From the NCBI GenBank assembly GCA_003170575.1, contig PMZB01000316.1, forward strand, positions 1-8,493: 8,493 nucleotides of DNA, in the 5' to 3' direction. The position numbers were made by a program, and so were the translations under genes. The notes beneath the pieces were generated by a model. That model was not told the DNA's origin. It searched no databases and was given only the letters and a program-made list of their open reading frames with translations. Origin of the DNA: Chlamydiia bacterium. GTDB lineage: Bacteria; Chlamydiota; Chlamydiia; Chlamydiales; FEN-1388. Shown piece after piece: positions 1 through 5,596 of the stretch (positions are counted from its first letter, which is position 1; each line of letters begins with the position of its first letter).

Positions 1-85
1 AACTCCTTATTTTTGATTGTTTTTTTTTAATTTATTACGGGAAATGATAGACCATTAGATTTGTAATATGCAACAATTCTAGAAA

Positions 86-940
86 CTAAGGGATTGTTTG
101 AATCTGATCTATCCAATGATGAAAGAACTTTTTAGACCATGTTCTTTTAATAGCCTCCTGGTCCCGTACAAAGTGAATTATGTCATTCATAGCAGCGGAG
201 ACATCCAGCTGATCAATACGTTCTTTTGCAAGTTTGAGAAAGGTAGCACGGGTAAGAGGAACCTTTTCTCCGCTTAATTTTGAAAACAGAGAAAGATCAA
301 GAGGGATTTTTTTTCGAATAAACCATACGGCATCATACCAATCTCGCCCCTTCACACGACTTTTCCATGCTCGAAATAAGGCTGCCCGCATTTTGCACAC
401 AAAAAGACACTTCTCATCTACACATCGAACAGATACTGGAACTGGCTGTGATAGAAATTTTTGTTCGCAGGAGTATTTCATGGGAGGATCTGTATCTATC
501 TCCACCTTGATGCGAATCAAAGATTCGGAGTGAATTCCCTTCACCAGGTCAGAGTGGACGCCAATTTTCAAAAGTTCTTGAACAGTAGGCGTTTTAAGAA
601 AAGCCGATTTTATGGCTGTCTGATCCTTTTTTGCTTTTTCTTCAAAAGACACGTCAAATCCAAAGGACGACAGTTCATTTTGAACCGCTTGAGCATAGGG
701 TTTCCATGTCCAATCAGGGTTGGGGGTTAGCAGCGTGAAATCAAGATCTTCAGAGAAGCGGTCAAGGTCAAAAAAGATACGAAGAGCAGTACCACCATAA
801 AAAGCTGCATGCTCAAAAAATTTCCCGCGCCATAAACCAACAAGAGTTATCTCTTGAAGTATTTCACGAAGCGCTTGTTCATGTTCTCGAAGCGTACGAC
901 ACTCGTACCTTGCAAGCATCTGCTTGATTGCGTTATTCAT
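86..940 (-). CDS. abiEii: AbiEii-type nucleotidyltransferase toxin (type IV toxin-antitoxin)
   Basis: This 284-residue protein is the toxin half of an AbiE system, a DUF1814-type nucleotidyltransferase. Known family members transfer nucleotides in the cytoplasm, some of them onto tRNA 3' ends, and arrest growth. Visible motifs in order: GGTALR at residues 49-54 followed by RFSEDLD at 61-67, the nucleotide-binding loop with its DxD metal ligands; KVEIDTDPP at 145-153; and K183 followed by RDWYD at 199-203, matching the usual Lys and DxxD C-terminal motifs. All key residues are present and the length is normal, so the gene looks intact. The ATG directly follows the TAG of the antitoxin gene (TAGATG), so translation is probably coupled; no separate ribosome-binding site is evident. 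The 85 bases downstream show no convincing terminator. The family call is firm; the actual RNA target is unknown. Confidence 0.9.
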   Translation of the reverse strand: MNNAIKQMLARYECRTLREHEQALREILQEITLVGLWRGKFFEHAAFYGGTALRIFFDLDRFSEDLDFTLLTPNPDWTWKPYAQAVQNELSSFGFDVSFEEKAKKDQTAIKSAFLKTPTVQELLKIGVHSDLVKGIHSESLIRIKVEIDTDPPMKYSCEQKFLSQPVPVSVRCVDEKCLFVCKMRAALFRAWKSRVKGRDWYDAVWFIRKKIPLDLSLFSKLSGEKVPLTRATFLKLAKERIDQLDVSAAMNDIIHFVRDQEAIKRTWSKKFFHHWIDQIQTIP

Positions 941-1591
941 CTAATCCTTACATTGTAGGAGGTATTCGAGCGCACTATGCGGTCGCGCTAAATAGATTTC
1001 CTTCAGTAGCTCATAATCAAGACTGTTTAGGTCTTCTTCTTCAATTCGTAGGTCTTCAAATATGATTTCTTTGATTTGTTTTTTCGACGAAATTCTTCCT
1101 CTTCGCAAAACTAATAAATCTGCCAATGCTTTTTCCTTAGTCGCTACTAATGCCGCTTGGGTCTTCGAAACGTTGATAAGAGTAACACCAACAAAGAAAA
1201 CTTGCTGAGGCAGATGATCGTAGGTAAAAAGACCAAGACCAGTCTTAAATTCACGAGAGCGCTGAGTAGTTACGCTCGTCACGGTTGTCACCTTTTCAGG
1301 AATCAAACGGTAATATTGACAAGCCCACTCTAGAGAAACATAGGATGGCCCATATATCATGTTAGCCAGGACTTCTGGGGAATAGGGACGTCGAGCAAAA
1401 TTCTTCCCAAATATATAAATCCCTCTTTTTACACGGACCAACCCGCCTATCTTCAACAGATGGTGTAACTTTACTCGAGGATTTTTATATACTTTGAGAG
1501 CATCAACAACAAAGCCATACTCTAATTCTTCATTCGGCGCTTTCTCGCGCAGTAGAGATAACCCTGGATCTATCCCTGTGGACCTTCTCAT
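941..1591 (-). CDS. abiEi: AbiEi-type antitoxin / transcriptional regulator
   Basis: A 216-residue protein matching AbiEi-family antitoxins. In known systems these neutralise the AbiEii toxin without stably binding it and repress their own promoter through an N-terminal winged helix. Here residues about 25-62 look like the winged-helix part, ending in the typical VRVKRGIY wing. Residues 66-110 hold the characteristic stretch with RRPYSPEVLANMI and SLEWA, seen in AbiEi proteins and related transcriptional regulators. Residues 145-216 form the more variable C-terminal domain. The ATG at 1591 is preceded by AAGGTGA five bases upstream, a good ribosome-binding site. The gene lies 25 bases after the trmD stop and abuts the toxin gene, so read-through from trmD is possible. 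A palindrome between the two genes is the likely autoregulatory site. The gene appears complete. Confidence 0.87.
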   Translation of the reverse strand: MRRSTGIDPGLSLLREKAPNEELEYGFVVDALKVYKNPRVKLHHLLKIGGLVRVKRGIYIFGKNFARRPYSPEVLANMIYGPSYVSLEWACQYYRLIPEKVTTVTSVTTQRSREFKTGLGLFTYDHLPQQVFFVGVTLINVSKTQAALVATKEKALADLLVLRRGRISSKKQIKEIIFEDLRIEEEDLNSLDYELLKEIYLARPHSALEYLLQCKD

Positions 1592-1600
1592 TTTTCACCT

Positions 1601-1624
1601 TTATGTTAACATAACACTAACATA
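1601..1624 (-). promoter_or_regulatory. candidate AbiEi operator
   Basis: A perfect 14-base palindrome, TTATGTTAACATAA, occupies 1601-1614. A third half-site TATGTTA (minus strand, 1624-1618) lies exactly 11 bases from the copy at 1613-1607, in the same orientation. The cluster sits between the end of trmD, whose stop codon it overlaps, and the abiEi ribosome-binding site. AbiEi proteins are known to bind inverted repeats at their own promoter, so this is the natural operator candidate. I could not find a convincing -35/-10 pair beside it. Confidence 0.5.
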
Positions 1625-2654
1625 CTGGTATTTTTTGACACAATAAAAAAACAGTTCGTCCGTCAGGATCTGTGCAAAGAAAGGTACCCGTGAGGAGGGG
1701 TTGTTTTACACCGCTCATCTTTTCGGACCACCAGCGAAAAGCCTTGTTAAATTGCCCTGGAGGCAGCTCCAGATAAAGAAGACTTTGTGGTGTAACTTCC
1801 ACGTTGGAGGCAATAAAGGAGAGAGAAACTCCTTCCCAGAAAAAGGTAGCTCTTCCTCCCTCAATCTGAGGGGTAACTCCTGTAAGTTTGCGATAAAAGT
1901 CGCACGTCTTCTCAAAAGAAAAGGTTGGTTCAACAACTTTTTGAAGACTGATGCCAGGGTGCTGAAGGGTGGCTTCAGAAAAAAGCTGCGCTACAAGCTC
2001 TGGCCGCCTTCGCTGAGTGATGCGAAGAGCTTCTGCCTCACGCCAAAGGGCAATTTTTTCGTGATCACCTGAGAGGAGCACTTCAGGAACTCTCATCCCT
2101 TCAAACTCGCGCGGGAGCGTGTACTGAGGAGCCTCCAAGATCCCTTTCTCAAAAGAGTCTGAGGCAGCAGCTTCCTCATGACCCAACACGCCAGGGATGT
2201 ATCGAGAAATCACATCAATCAGCACAAGCGCAGCGAGACATCCATTTGTAAGCACATAATCGCCAATACTTACCTCTAGATCAACACTGCTTTGTATCGC
2301 ACGTTCATCAATGCCCTCATAATGGCCGCAGAGCAAGATAAGATGGGTCTCTTTACGCAATTCTTTTGCTAAAGAAGGAGTCAGGAGAGTTCCACGAGGG
2401 CTGAGATACACAACTTTGGAAGAAGGTTTTTTACATGAACTTATGGCGGAAATAACAGGCTCCGCCATCATCACCATGCCAGGACCGCCCCCAAAGGGGC
2501 GGTCATCAACTCTACCATCTTTGCGCGTGGAAAAGGATCTGATATCAACAGTTGATACTTTAATAAGACCTTTTTCAACAGCACGCCGCAAGATACTTTC
2601 TTGAAGCGGCCCCTCAATATAGCGAGGGAAAAGAGAAAGTACCTCAAAATGCAT
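1617..2654 (-). CDS. trmD: tRNA (guanine37-N1)-methyltransferase with C-terminal VOC-like extension
   Basis: TrmD methylates G37 of tRNAs that read CNN and CGG-type codons, using S-adenosylmethionine, which prevents +1 frameshifting on the ribosome. The first ~225 residues are a canonical knotted (SPOUT) TrmD: PFGGGPGM at 53-60, LCGHYEGIDER at 108-118, SIGDYVLTNGC at 129-139, R151 in RYIPGVLG, the catalytic-type aspartate D166 in SDSF, and RRRPEL at 215-220. Residues about 236-345 are extra compared with E. coli TrmD. They read like one VOC/glyoxalase-fold module (FEKTCDFYRKLTG, then WEGVSLSF, ending in DPDGRTVFLL at 329-338). Chlamydial TrmD proteins are similarly long, about 350 residues. 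The ATG has AAGAAAGG five bases upstream. In Chlamydia trmD lies between rpsP and rplS; neither is adjacent here. Confidence 0.95.
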   Translation of the reverse strand: MHFEVLSLFPRYIEGPLQESILRRAVEKGLIKVSTVDIRSFSTRKDGRVDDRPFGGGPGMVMMAEPVISAISSCKKPSSKVVYLSPRGTLLTPSLAKELRKETHLILLCGHYEGIDERAIQSSVDLEVSIGDYVLTNGCLAALVLIDVISRYIPGVLGHEEAAASDSFEKGILEAPQYTLPREFEGMRVPEVLLSGDHEKIALWREAEALRITQRRRPELVAQLFSEATLQHPGISLQKVVEPTFSFEKTCDFYRKLTGVTPQIEGGRATFFWEGVSLSFIASNVEVTPQSLLYLELPPGQFNKAFRWWSEKMSGVKQPLLTGTFLCTDPDGRTVFLLCQKIPVC

Positions 2655-2659
2655 ATATA

Positions 2660-2680
2660 CCTTTCTTATTCAAGAAGAGG
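2660..2680 (-). promoter_or_regulatory. hairpin occluding the trmD ribosome-binding site
   Basis: In the minus-strand mRNA, CCU-C-UUCUU (2680-2672) can pair with AAGAA-AGG (2667-2660) across a GAAU loop: eight pairs with one bulged C. The 3' arm is the entire trmD Shine-Dalgarno sequence, ending five bases before the ATG, so folding would hide it. A further short inverted repeat (ATAACT / AGTTAT, 2682-2698) lies just upstream. The pairing is visible; a regulatory role is inferred. Confidence 0.4.
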
Positions 2681-2783
2681 TATAACTGTAAAAGTTATTC
2701 CTGTACGATCCCTAAGGCCAGCATACTCTCTTCGATGTTTGTGCGGAATATGAAAGCCTATCCCTCGTTGCGATCCTTTCTTT

Positions 2784-2813
2784 TTGACAAAAGAACAAAA
2801 ATACAGTTACTCT
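2784..2813 (+). promoter_or_regulatory. promoter of the orphan plus-strand gene
   Basis: A perfect -35 box TTGACA (2784-2789) is followed after 18 bases by a weak -10 candidate TACTCT (2808-2813). Transcription would start near 2820, leaving about 30 bases of leader before the ribosome-binding site. The position supports the downstream ATG at 2852 rather than the upstream in-frame ATG at 2735. Confidence 0.45.
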
Positions 2814-2851
2814 TGCTTTCGCAATTTTTACAAAAAATAAAGGAGCAGTAT

Positions 2852-3181
2852 ATGTGCATGATAACCCAAGTAAATTCATCTGAGGAGATACCGCAATTTT
2901 GGAAAGAAGGAAGAAAAAAGAATAACGCTATTCGTTATAGTGCTATAGGGGGATGGGACATACAAAGCGTCACATATGAAAGAGATCTTTCTCCGACGGA
3001 GCTAAGGGTAAATTATATTGGGGGATCAATAGCTTTTACTGCAACGTTGGGTAATTTTAGAGGGTGGGGGAGTGAAATAACTAAACATCTGCTTCACAAC
3101 ACAACAGAGACAAAAACTTTCTACATAATATTAAAAGGATGGAAACAGGGCCAAAGCATCCCTGTTTCAGAAACTGAATAA
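2852..3181 (+). CDS. orphan hypothetical protein, 109 residues
   Basis: I do not recognise this protein. The start chosen is the ATG at 2852 because AAGGAG (2840-2845) sits six bases upstream and a TTGACA box lies further upstream. An in-frame ATG at 2735 would give 148 residues but has no ribosome-binding site and would place the promoter inside the gene. The 109-residue product has no signal peptide or membrane segment. It is rich in aromatic residues and in alternating hydrophobic stretches (IRYSAIGGWDIQSV, LRVNYIGGSIAFTATLG), suggesting a small beta-rich soluble fold. It is the only plus-strand gene, is divergent from trmD and converges on tsf. The well-placed translation signals make it likely to be real. 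Confidence 0.6.
   Translation: MCMITQVNSSEEIPQFWKEGRKKNNAIRYSAIGGWDIQSVTYERDLSPTELRVNYIGGSIAFTATLGNFRGWGSEITKHLLHNTTETKTFYIILKGWKQGQSIPVSETE
3142..3168 (-). terminator. probable terminator of the rpsB-tsf operon
   Basis: A perfect nine-base inverted repeat, GAAACAGGG / CCCTGTTTC, with a nine-base loop. Read on the minus strand it is followed by CATCCTTTTAATATTA, a short U tract, so it would stop transcripts leaving tsf about 66 bases after the stop codon. It lies inside the 3' end of the convergent plus-strand gene, where it is followed by no T run. Confidence 0.5.
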
Positions 3182-3197
3182 TAAGCCAAAGTACTCG

Positions 3198-3226
3198 CTC
3201 CCATATCCCACAGAGGAATATGGGAG
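3198..3226. terminator. hairpin between convergent genes, possible bidirectional terminator
   Basis: CTCCCATAT (3198-3206) pairs perfectly with ATATGGGAG (3218-3226), and two more C-G pairs can form inside after one mismatch. It lies in the 52-base gap between the orphan gene and tsf. Neither side has a good T run, so it may act as a pause or mRNA-stabilising hairpin together with the neighbouring terminator. Confidence 0.4.
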
Positions 3227-3233
3227 GATTGTC

Positions 3234-4085
3234 TTACTTCCCCGCAACCCAGCGTAAGAAGCCAAGTACTTTTAGGTTTTTCCCTCGTGATGCGCCTTGC
3301 TTTTTGACAAAATCAGCTACAGTGCAGGTATCATCTCTGATGTACTTTTGCCGGGTAAGACATGAAAGGTCAAAGAATGCGTTCAGCTTGCCTTCCAAAA
3401 TCTTTTCCATGATATGAGCAGGCTTGCCTTGTACTTGAACCTTGGCAATCTCTTTCTCGTTAGCAATTACTTCTTGAGACACGCTCTCCGGAGAAAGATA
3501 CTCAGGCGCCACTGCAGCTACGTGCATGCCAATGTCGCGCGCTAGGGCCTCTTCTCCTGGCCCCTCTAACACAACAGCGGTAAGGAGCTTGCCGCCAAGG
3601 TGGGAATAGATGCCTATAGACTGATCAGGCTTCTTGGGAAACAGTTCAAGGCGCCGCACGACGATATTTTCCCCAATTGTCTGAATGAGAAGCGATCGGA
3701 ACTGGTCCACTGTGATCTGAGGATCTTTTGAATATGGCTGTTGCATAAAAGCTTCCACTGAAGCAGGTTTGGTTTTGGCTGCTTCCTCGGCAATATTTTT
3801 GCAAAACTCTCTAAACTTCTCGTTCTGCACAACAAAGTCTGTCTCTGCATCCACTTCAACAACAGCAATAACATCTCCTGCCTCATGCGCAAGCACCATT
3901 CCTTCTTTGGTAAGCCGGCCCTCTTTTTTCACAGCCGAAGTCATGCCAGCTTTTCGCAAGATAGAAATAGCCTCTTCAATATTGCCATGAGCCTGATCTA
4001 GTGCTTCTTTACATTTTGCCATGCCAACACCGGTGCGATCACGCAATTCTTTTACAAGTGCTGGTGTAACTACTGTAGTATTCAT
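3234..4085 (-). CDS. tsf: elongation factor Ts
   Basis: EF-Ts recharges EF-Tu by exchanging its GDP for GTP in the cytoplasm. The 283-residue protein has the N-terminal UBA-like domain (residues 5-45, with ELRDRTGVGMAKCKEAL) and the signature TDFV at 82-85, whose Asp-Phe pair inserts next to the EF-Tu Mg2+ site. The core domain follows, with SIGIYSHLGGK and the HVAAVAPEYLS segment. The C-terminal part (GKPAHIMEKILEGKLNAFF onward) completes a full-length protein close in size and sequence style to chlamydial EF-Ts. The ATG immediately follows the rpsB TAA (TAAATG), so it is probably translated by coupled ribosomes. In Chlamydia tsf is followed by pyrH and frr; here it is the last gene before a terminator. 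Nothing in it appears damaged. Confidence 0.98.
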   Translation of the reverse strand: MNTTVVTPALVKELRDRTGVGMAKCKEALDQAHGNIEEAISILRKAGMTSAVKKEGRLTKEGMVLAHEAGDVIAVVEVDAETDFVVQNEKFREFCKNIAEEAAKTKPASVEAFMQQPYSKDPQITVDQFRSLLIQTIGENIVVRRLELFPKKPDQSIGIYSHLGGKLLTAVVLEGPGEEALARDIGMHVAAVAPEYLSPESVSQEVIANEKEIAKVQVQGKPAHIMEKILEGKLNAFFDLSCLTRQKYIRDDTCTVADFVKKQGASRGKNLKVLGFLRWVAGK

Positions 4086-4883
4086 TTAAGCCTCCTCTAC
4101 AGCTGGATCTGCTTGTTTGAATACAGCAGCCATCTCTTCTGTTTCCTCTTTCGATTCTTCTTTAGAACCCATAAGCTGAAGCTCTGTTTTCTTTTCCACA
4201 ATGCTATCAGCAAGGGCTTGAATAATAAGCTTCACACTCTTCTGTGCATCATCGTTTGCCGGGATGACATAATCGATAGGATCAGGATCAGCATTTGTAT
4301 CCACAATAGCCATCACAGGAATGCCAAGCTTTCTGGCTTCAGCCACAGCAAGATGCTCTTGCCCTGGATCTACTACAACAACCAGCCCTGGAGGCTTTCT
4401 CATAGCACGCACACCAGAAAGATTTCTATCGAGCTTTAGCCGATATTTGGAAAGAAGAGAGAGCTCTTTTTTGGTAAACCCATCTCCACCAGCAGCAATG
4501 CGCTTTTCAATCCGGTCCAACTTTTTTACTGATTGTCGAATTGTGGAAAGGTTTGTAAGCATGCCCCCAAGCCATCTTTCTGACACATACAGCTCTCCGC
4601 ATCGTTCTGCTTCTTCGCGCACAATGAGTTTCGCAGCCTTTTTTGTCCCTACAAACAAGATAGAGCGTCTATTCTCTACTATGTCCTGAACAACTTTGCA
4701 TGCAATGCGCAGCTGCTGCAGTGTTTTAGAAAGGTCAATGATGTGAACACCACTTTTTTCCCCGAAAATGTACACGCGCATCTTCGGATTCCATCTACGT
4801 GTCAGGTGGCCAAAATGTGCCCCTGCATCTGCCAGATCTTTGATAGTTACAGGAAAATCTGAACTTTGTTCTTTTTTATCCAA
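4086..4883 (-). CDS. rpsB: 30S ribosomal protein S2
   Basis: S2 binds the 30S subunit late in assembly, between head and body, and helps recruit S1. The 265-residue protein is full length. Visible S2 signatures include AGAHFGHLTRRWNPKM at 21-36, the ILFVGTKK strand, SERWLGGMLTN, and PGLVVVVDPGQEHLAVAEARKLGIPVMAIVDTN in pieces across the C-terminal half. The segment GFTKKELSLL is typical of chlamydial S2. After residue ~240 comes an acidic Glu-rich tail with no counterpart in E. coli S2. The start is a TTG at 4883: AAAGGGA (4896-4890) lies six bases upstream, and no in-frame ATG lies near it. It heads the rpsB-tsf operon behind a long structured leader, which is a plausible place for autogenous control. 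Confidence 0.97.
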   Translation of the reverse strand: MDKKEQSSDFPVTIKDLADAGAHFGHLTRRWNPKMRVYIFGEKSGVHIIDLSKTLQQLRIACKVVQDIVENRRSILFVGTKKAAKLIVREEAERCGELYVSERWLGGMLTNLSTIRQSVKKLDRIEKRIAAGGDGFTKKELSLLSKYRLKLDRNLSGVRAMRKPPGLVVVVDPGQEHLAVAEARKLGIPVMAIVDTNADPDPIDYVIPANDDAQKSVKLIIQALADSIVEKKTELQLMGSKEESKEETEEMAAVFKQADPAVEEA

Positions 4884-4889
4884 GCTTTG

Positions 4890-4896
4890 TCCCTTT
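4890..4896 (-). promoter_or_regulatory. ribosome-binding site that fixes the rpsB TTG start
   Basis: AAAGGGA on the minus strand, six bases before the TTG at 4883. It decides the start, because the first in-frame ATG would remove the conserved FPVTIKDLADAGAHFGH N-terminus. Confidence 0.75.
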
Positions 4897-4922
4897 ATGT
4901 TGACGACGGCATCCTCAGGGCT

Positions 4923-5096
4923 CTGCCTTTTTGGCAGTGATTCAAAGCTAAGTTTTCTCTCTGGAAAAAGTTAATCTCGAGCCACTACTTTGTCGTGTTG
5001 CAGCGTCAACCCGCGAAGGGGTTGACTGCTTCGCACTCCTCGTATTGACCCGATCTGAACTTTTCCAGAAAGAAAACCCAGCTTTGAATCACTGCC
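4923..5096 (-). ncRNA. rod-like structured RNA in the rpsB leader, identity unknown
   Basis: On the minus strand, 5096-5060 pairs with 4969-4933 in 37 contiguous base pairs; 33 are Watson-Crick and four are G-U (5079/4950, 5078/4951, 5070/4959, 5060/4969). Read as plus-strand RNA those four would be A-C mismatches, which favours a function in minus-strand RNA. The enclosed 90 bases form a bubble of roughly 23 bases per side and an irregular apical stem, capped by GTCAACCC / GGGTTGAC (5026-5019 with 5012-5005). The base of the rod has competing small hairpins, TGCC-N5-GGCA, at 5105-5093 and 4936-4924. Long basal stem, open bubble and apical stem recall 6S RNA architecture, but I recognise no 6S sequence. 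The rod could also be an RNase III processing site, a ribosomal-protein leader, or a palindromic repeat. This element fills most of the 345-base gap between tRNA-Gly and rpsB. Confidence 0.55.
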
Positions 5097-5158
5097 TTCT
5101 GGGCAAAGATGAAGATTTCAGTCTTGGTTGTTTTCCGCATTTTTTACGCGGCGGAGAG

Positions 5159-5187
5159 AGTATATATGAAACTGAAGGAACAGGCAA
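5159..5187 (-). promoter_or_regulatory. promoter of the rpsB leader / rod RNA
   Basis: On the minus strand TTGCCT (5187-5182, four of six consensus bases) and TATACT (5164-5159, five of six) are separated by exactly 17 bases. Transcription would begin near 5152, giving an rpsB leader of about 270 nucleotides that contains the rod-like RNA. A small hairpin, CCGCGT / ATGCGG (5151-5135), would form right at the 5' end of the transcript. Confidence 0.6.
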
Positions 5188-5228
5188 GAGGCATTCCCAT
5201 TGTGATTTTTTAGAGGAGAAGAAGGAAA

Positions 5229-5299
5229 AGCGCCTGATCAGAATCGAACTGACACTAGTAGCTTGGAAGGCTACAGTTCTACCATTGAACTACAGGCGC
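5229..5299 (-). tRNA. tRNA-Gly (anticodon UCC)
   Basis: The 71 bases fold into a complete cloverleaf: acceptor stem GCGCCTG / CAGGCGC with seven perfect pairs, D stem GTTC / GAAC with a GG in its loop, anticodon stem GTAGC / GCTAC, loop CTTCCAA, a four-base variable loop, and a T arm with loop TTCGATT closed by GTCAG / CTGAT (one G-U). The anticodon TCC (5267-5265) reads GGA/GGG glycine codons. Position 73 is U and the first pairs are G1-C72 and C2-G71, all normal bacterial glycine identity elements. The 3' CCA is not encoded, as the gene continues with TTT. Confidence 0.97.
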
Positions 5300-5309
5300 A
5301 AAAGAAAAC

Positions 5310-5338
5310 AGTATCCTGATAAAGCCACTTTTTTTCAA
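5310..5338 (-). promoter_or_regulatory. promoter of tRNA-Gly
   Basis: On the minus strand TTGAAA (5338-5333, five of six) and GATACT (5315-5310, four of six) are spaced by 17 bases. The start site would fall around 5303, only a few bases before the tRNA 5' end. Confidence 0.6.
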
Positions 5339-5344
5339 CAAGCC

Positions 5345-5366
5345 AATTCTGGGGGAATTCTGGGGG
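5345..5366. repeat. two tandem copies of an 11-base unit
   Basis: AATTCTGGGGG occurs twice without a gap (5345-5355 and 5356-5366), just upstream of the tRNA-Gly -35 box. It is the only tandem repeat noticed in the window and is too short for a family assignment. Confidence 0.6.
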
Positions 5367-5457
5367 AGTGGTCCCACCTTGTCGCAAGATACTGTTCTTA
5401 TACAGCGAAACGTCATATTTTTTCCCAAAGCGACTGCACTGAAGAGAATTTGACAAA

Positions 5458-5588
5458 GAAAAAATAACATAACGATTCGATCGGATAAGCAACCATTGAT
5501 CTGTTGATCGATCATTCCTCTTCCGTAGCGAGCTTTCGGACGTCGTCACGATCGTCAACATCCCAACAGTCAAAGCTCTCGAATCGTT
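5458..5588 (-). terminator. structured 3' region and probable terminator of the glycosyltransferase gene
   Basis: Nine bases after the stop codon the minus strand carries AACGATTCGA (5588-5579), whose exact complement TCGAATCGTT lies at 5480-5471 and is followed by ATGTTATTTTTTC. The 98 bases between can pair partly, for example around TGTTGA and CGATC on each side, and an alternative pairing GAGCTTT / AAAGCTC exists (5578-5572 with 5536-5530). A closing stem followed by a run of six U suggests a factor-independent terminator with an unusually large head. With the previous features it accounts for most of the 297-base gene-free stretch 5300-5596. Confidence 0.4.
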
Positions 5589-5596
5589 TAACTTAT

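Larger units (their letters stand above)
5305..5398 (-). repeat. inverted repeat spanning the tRNA-Gly promoter
   Basis: 5398-5385 can pair with 5318-5305 on the minus strand as 14 contiguous pairs. The exact core is AACAGTATC / GATACTGTT, and both non-identical positions are G-U in minus-strand RNA. The right arm contains the tRNA -10 box, so the repeat could equally be a protein-binding site. The enclosed loop of 66 bases includes the tandem repeat at 5345-5366. Confidence 0.4.

Noticed and set aside
1..85. A terminator after the toxin gene
   Set aside because: Only a weak TTGT / ACAA pairing and an A run on the transcribed strand are seen; no stable stem followed by U.
2735..2851. An earlier ATG for the orphan plus-strand gene
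   Set aside because: There is no ribosome-binding site at 2735 and the TTGACA promoter would lie within the gene; the ATG at 2852 has AAGGAG six bases upstream.
4113..4974. Plus-strand reading frames opposite rpsB
   Set aside because: They are antisense shadows of a highly conserved ribosomal protein gene, with no start signals.
4970..5059. SRP (4.5S) RNA inside the rod
   Set aside because: The conserved SRP apical loop motif with GGAAG and its asymmetric A-rich bulge is absent.
4933..5096. A MITE or other transposon remnant, based on the 37-base terminal inverted repeats
   Set aside because: No target-site duplication is visible at the ends, and the arm differences are all G-U on one strand. 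It is not excluded, only less favoured.
5045..5467. A plus-strand reading frame of 140 codons
   Set aside because: It runs antisense through the tRNA-Gly gene, two promoters and the structured rpsB leader, has no ribosome-binding site, and its product looks like no protein family.
5271..5573. Minus-strand reading frames of 100 and 78 codons
   Set aside because: They overlap the 5' half of tRNA-Gly and the inverted repeats and have no convincing translation signals.
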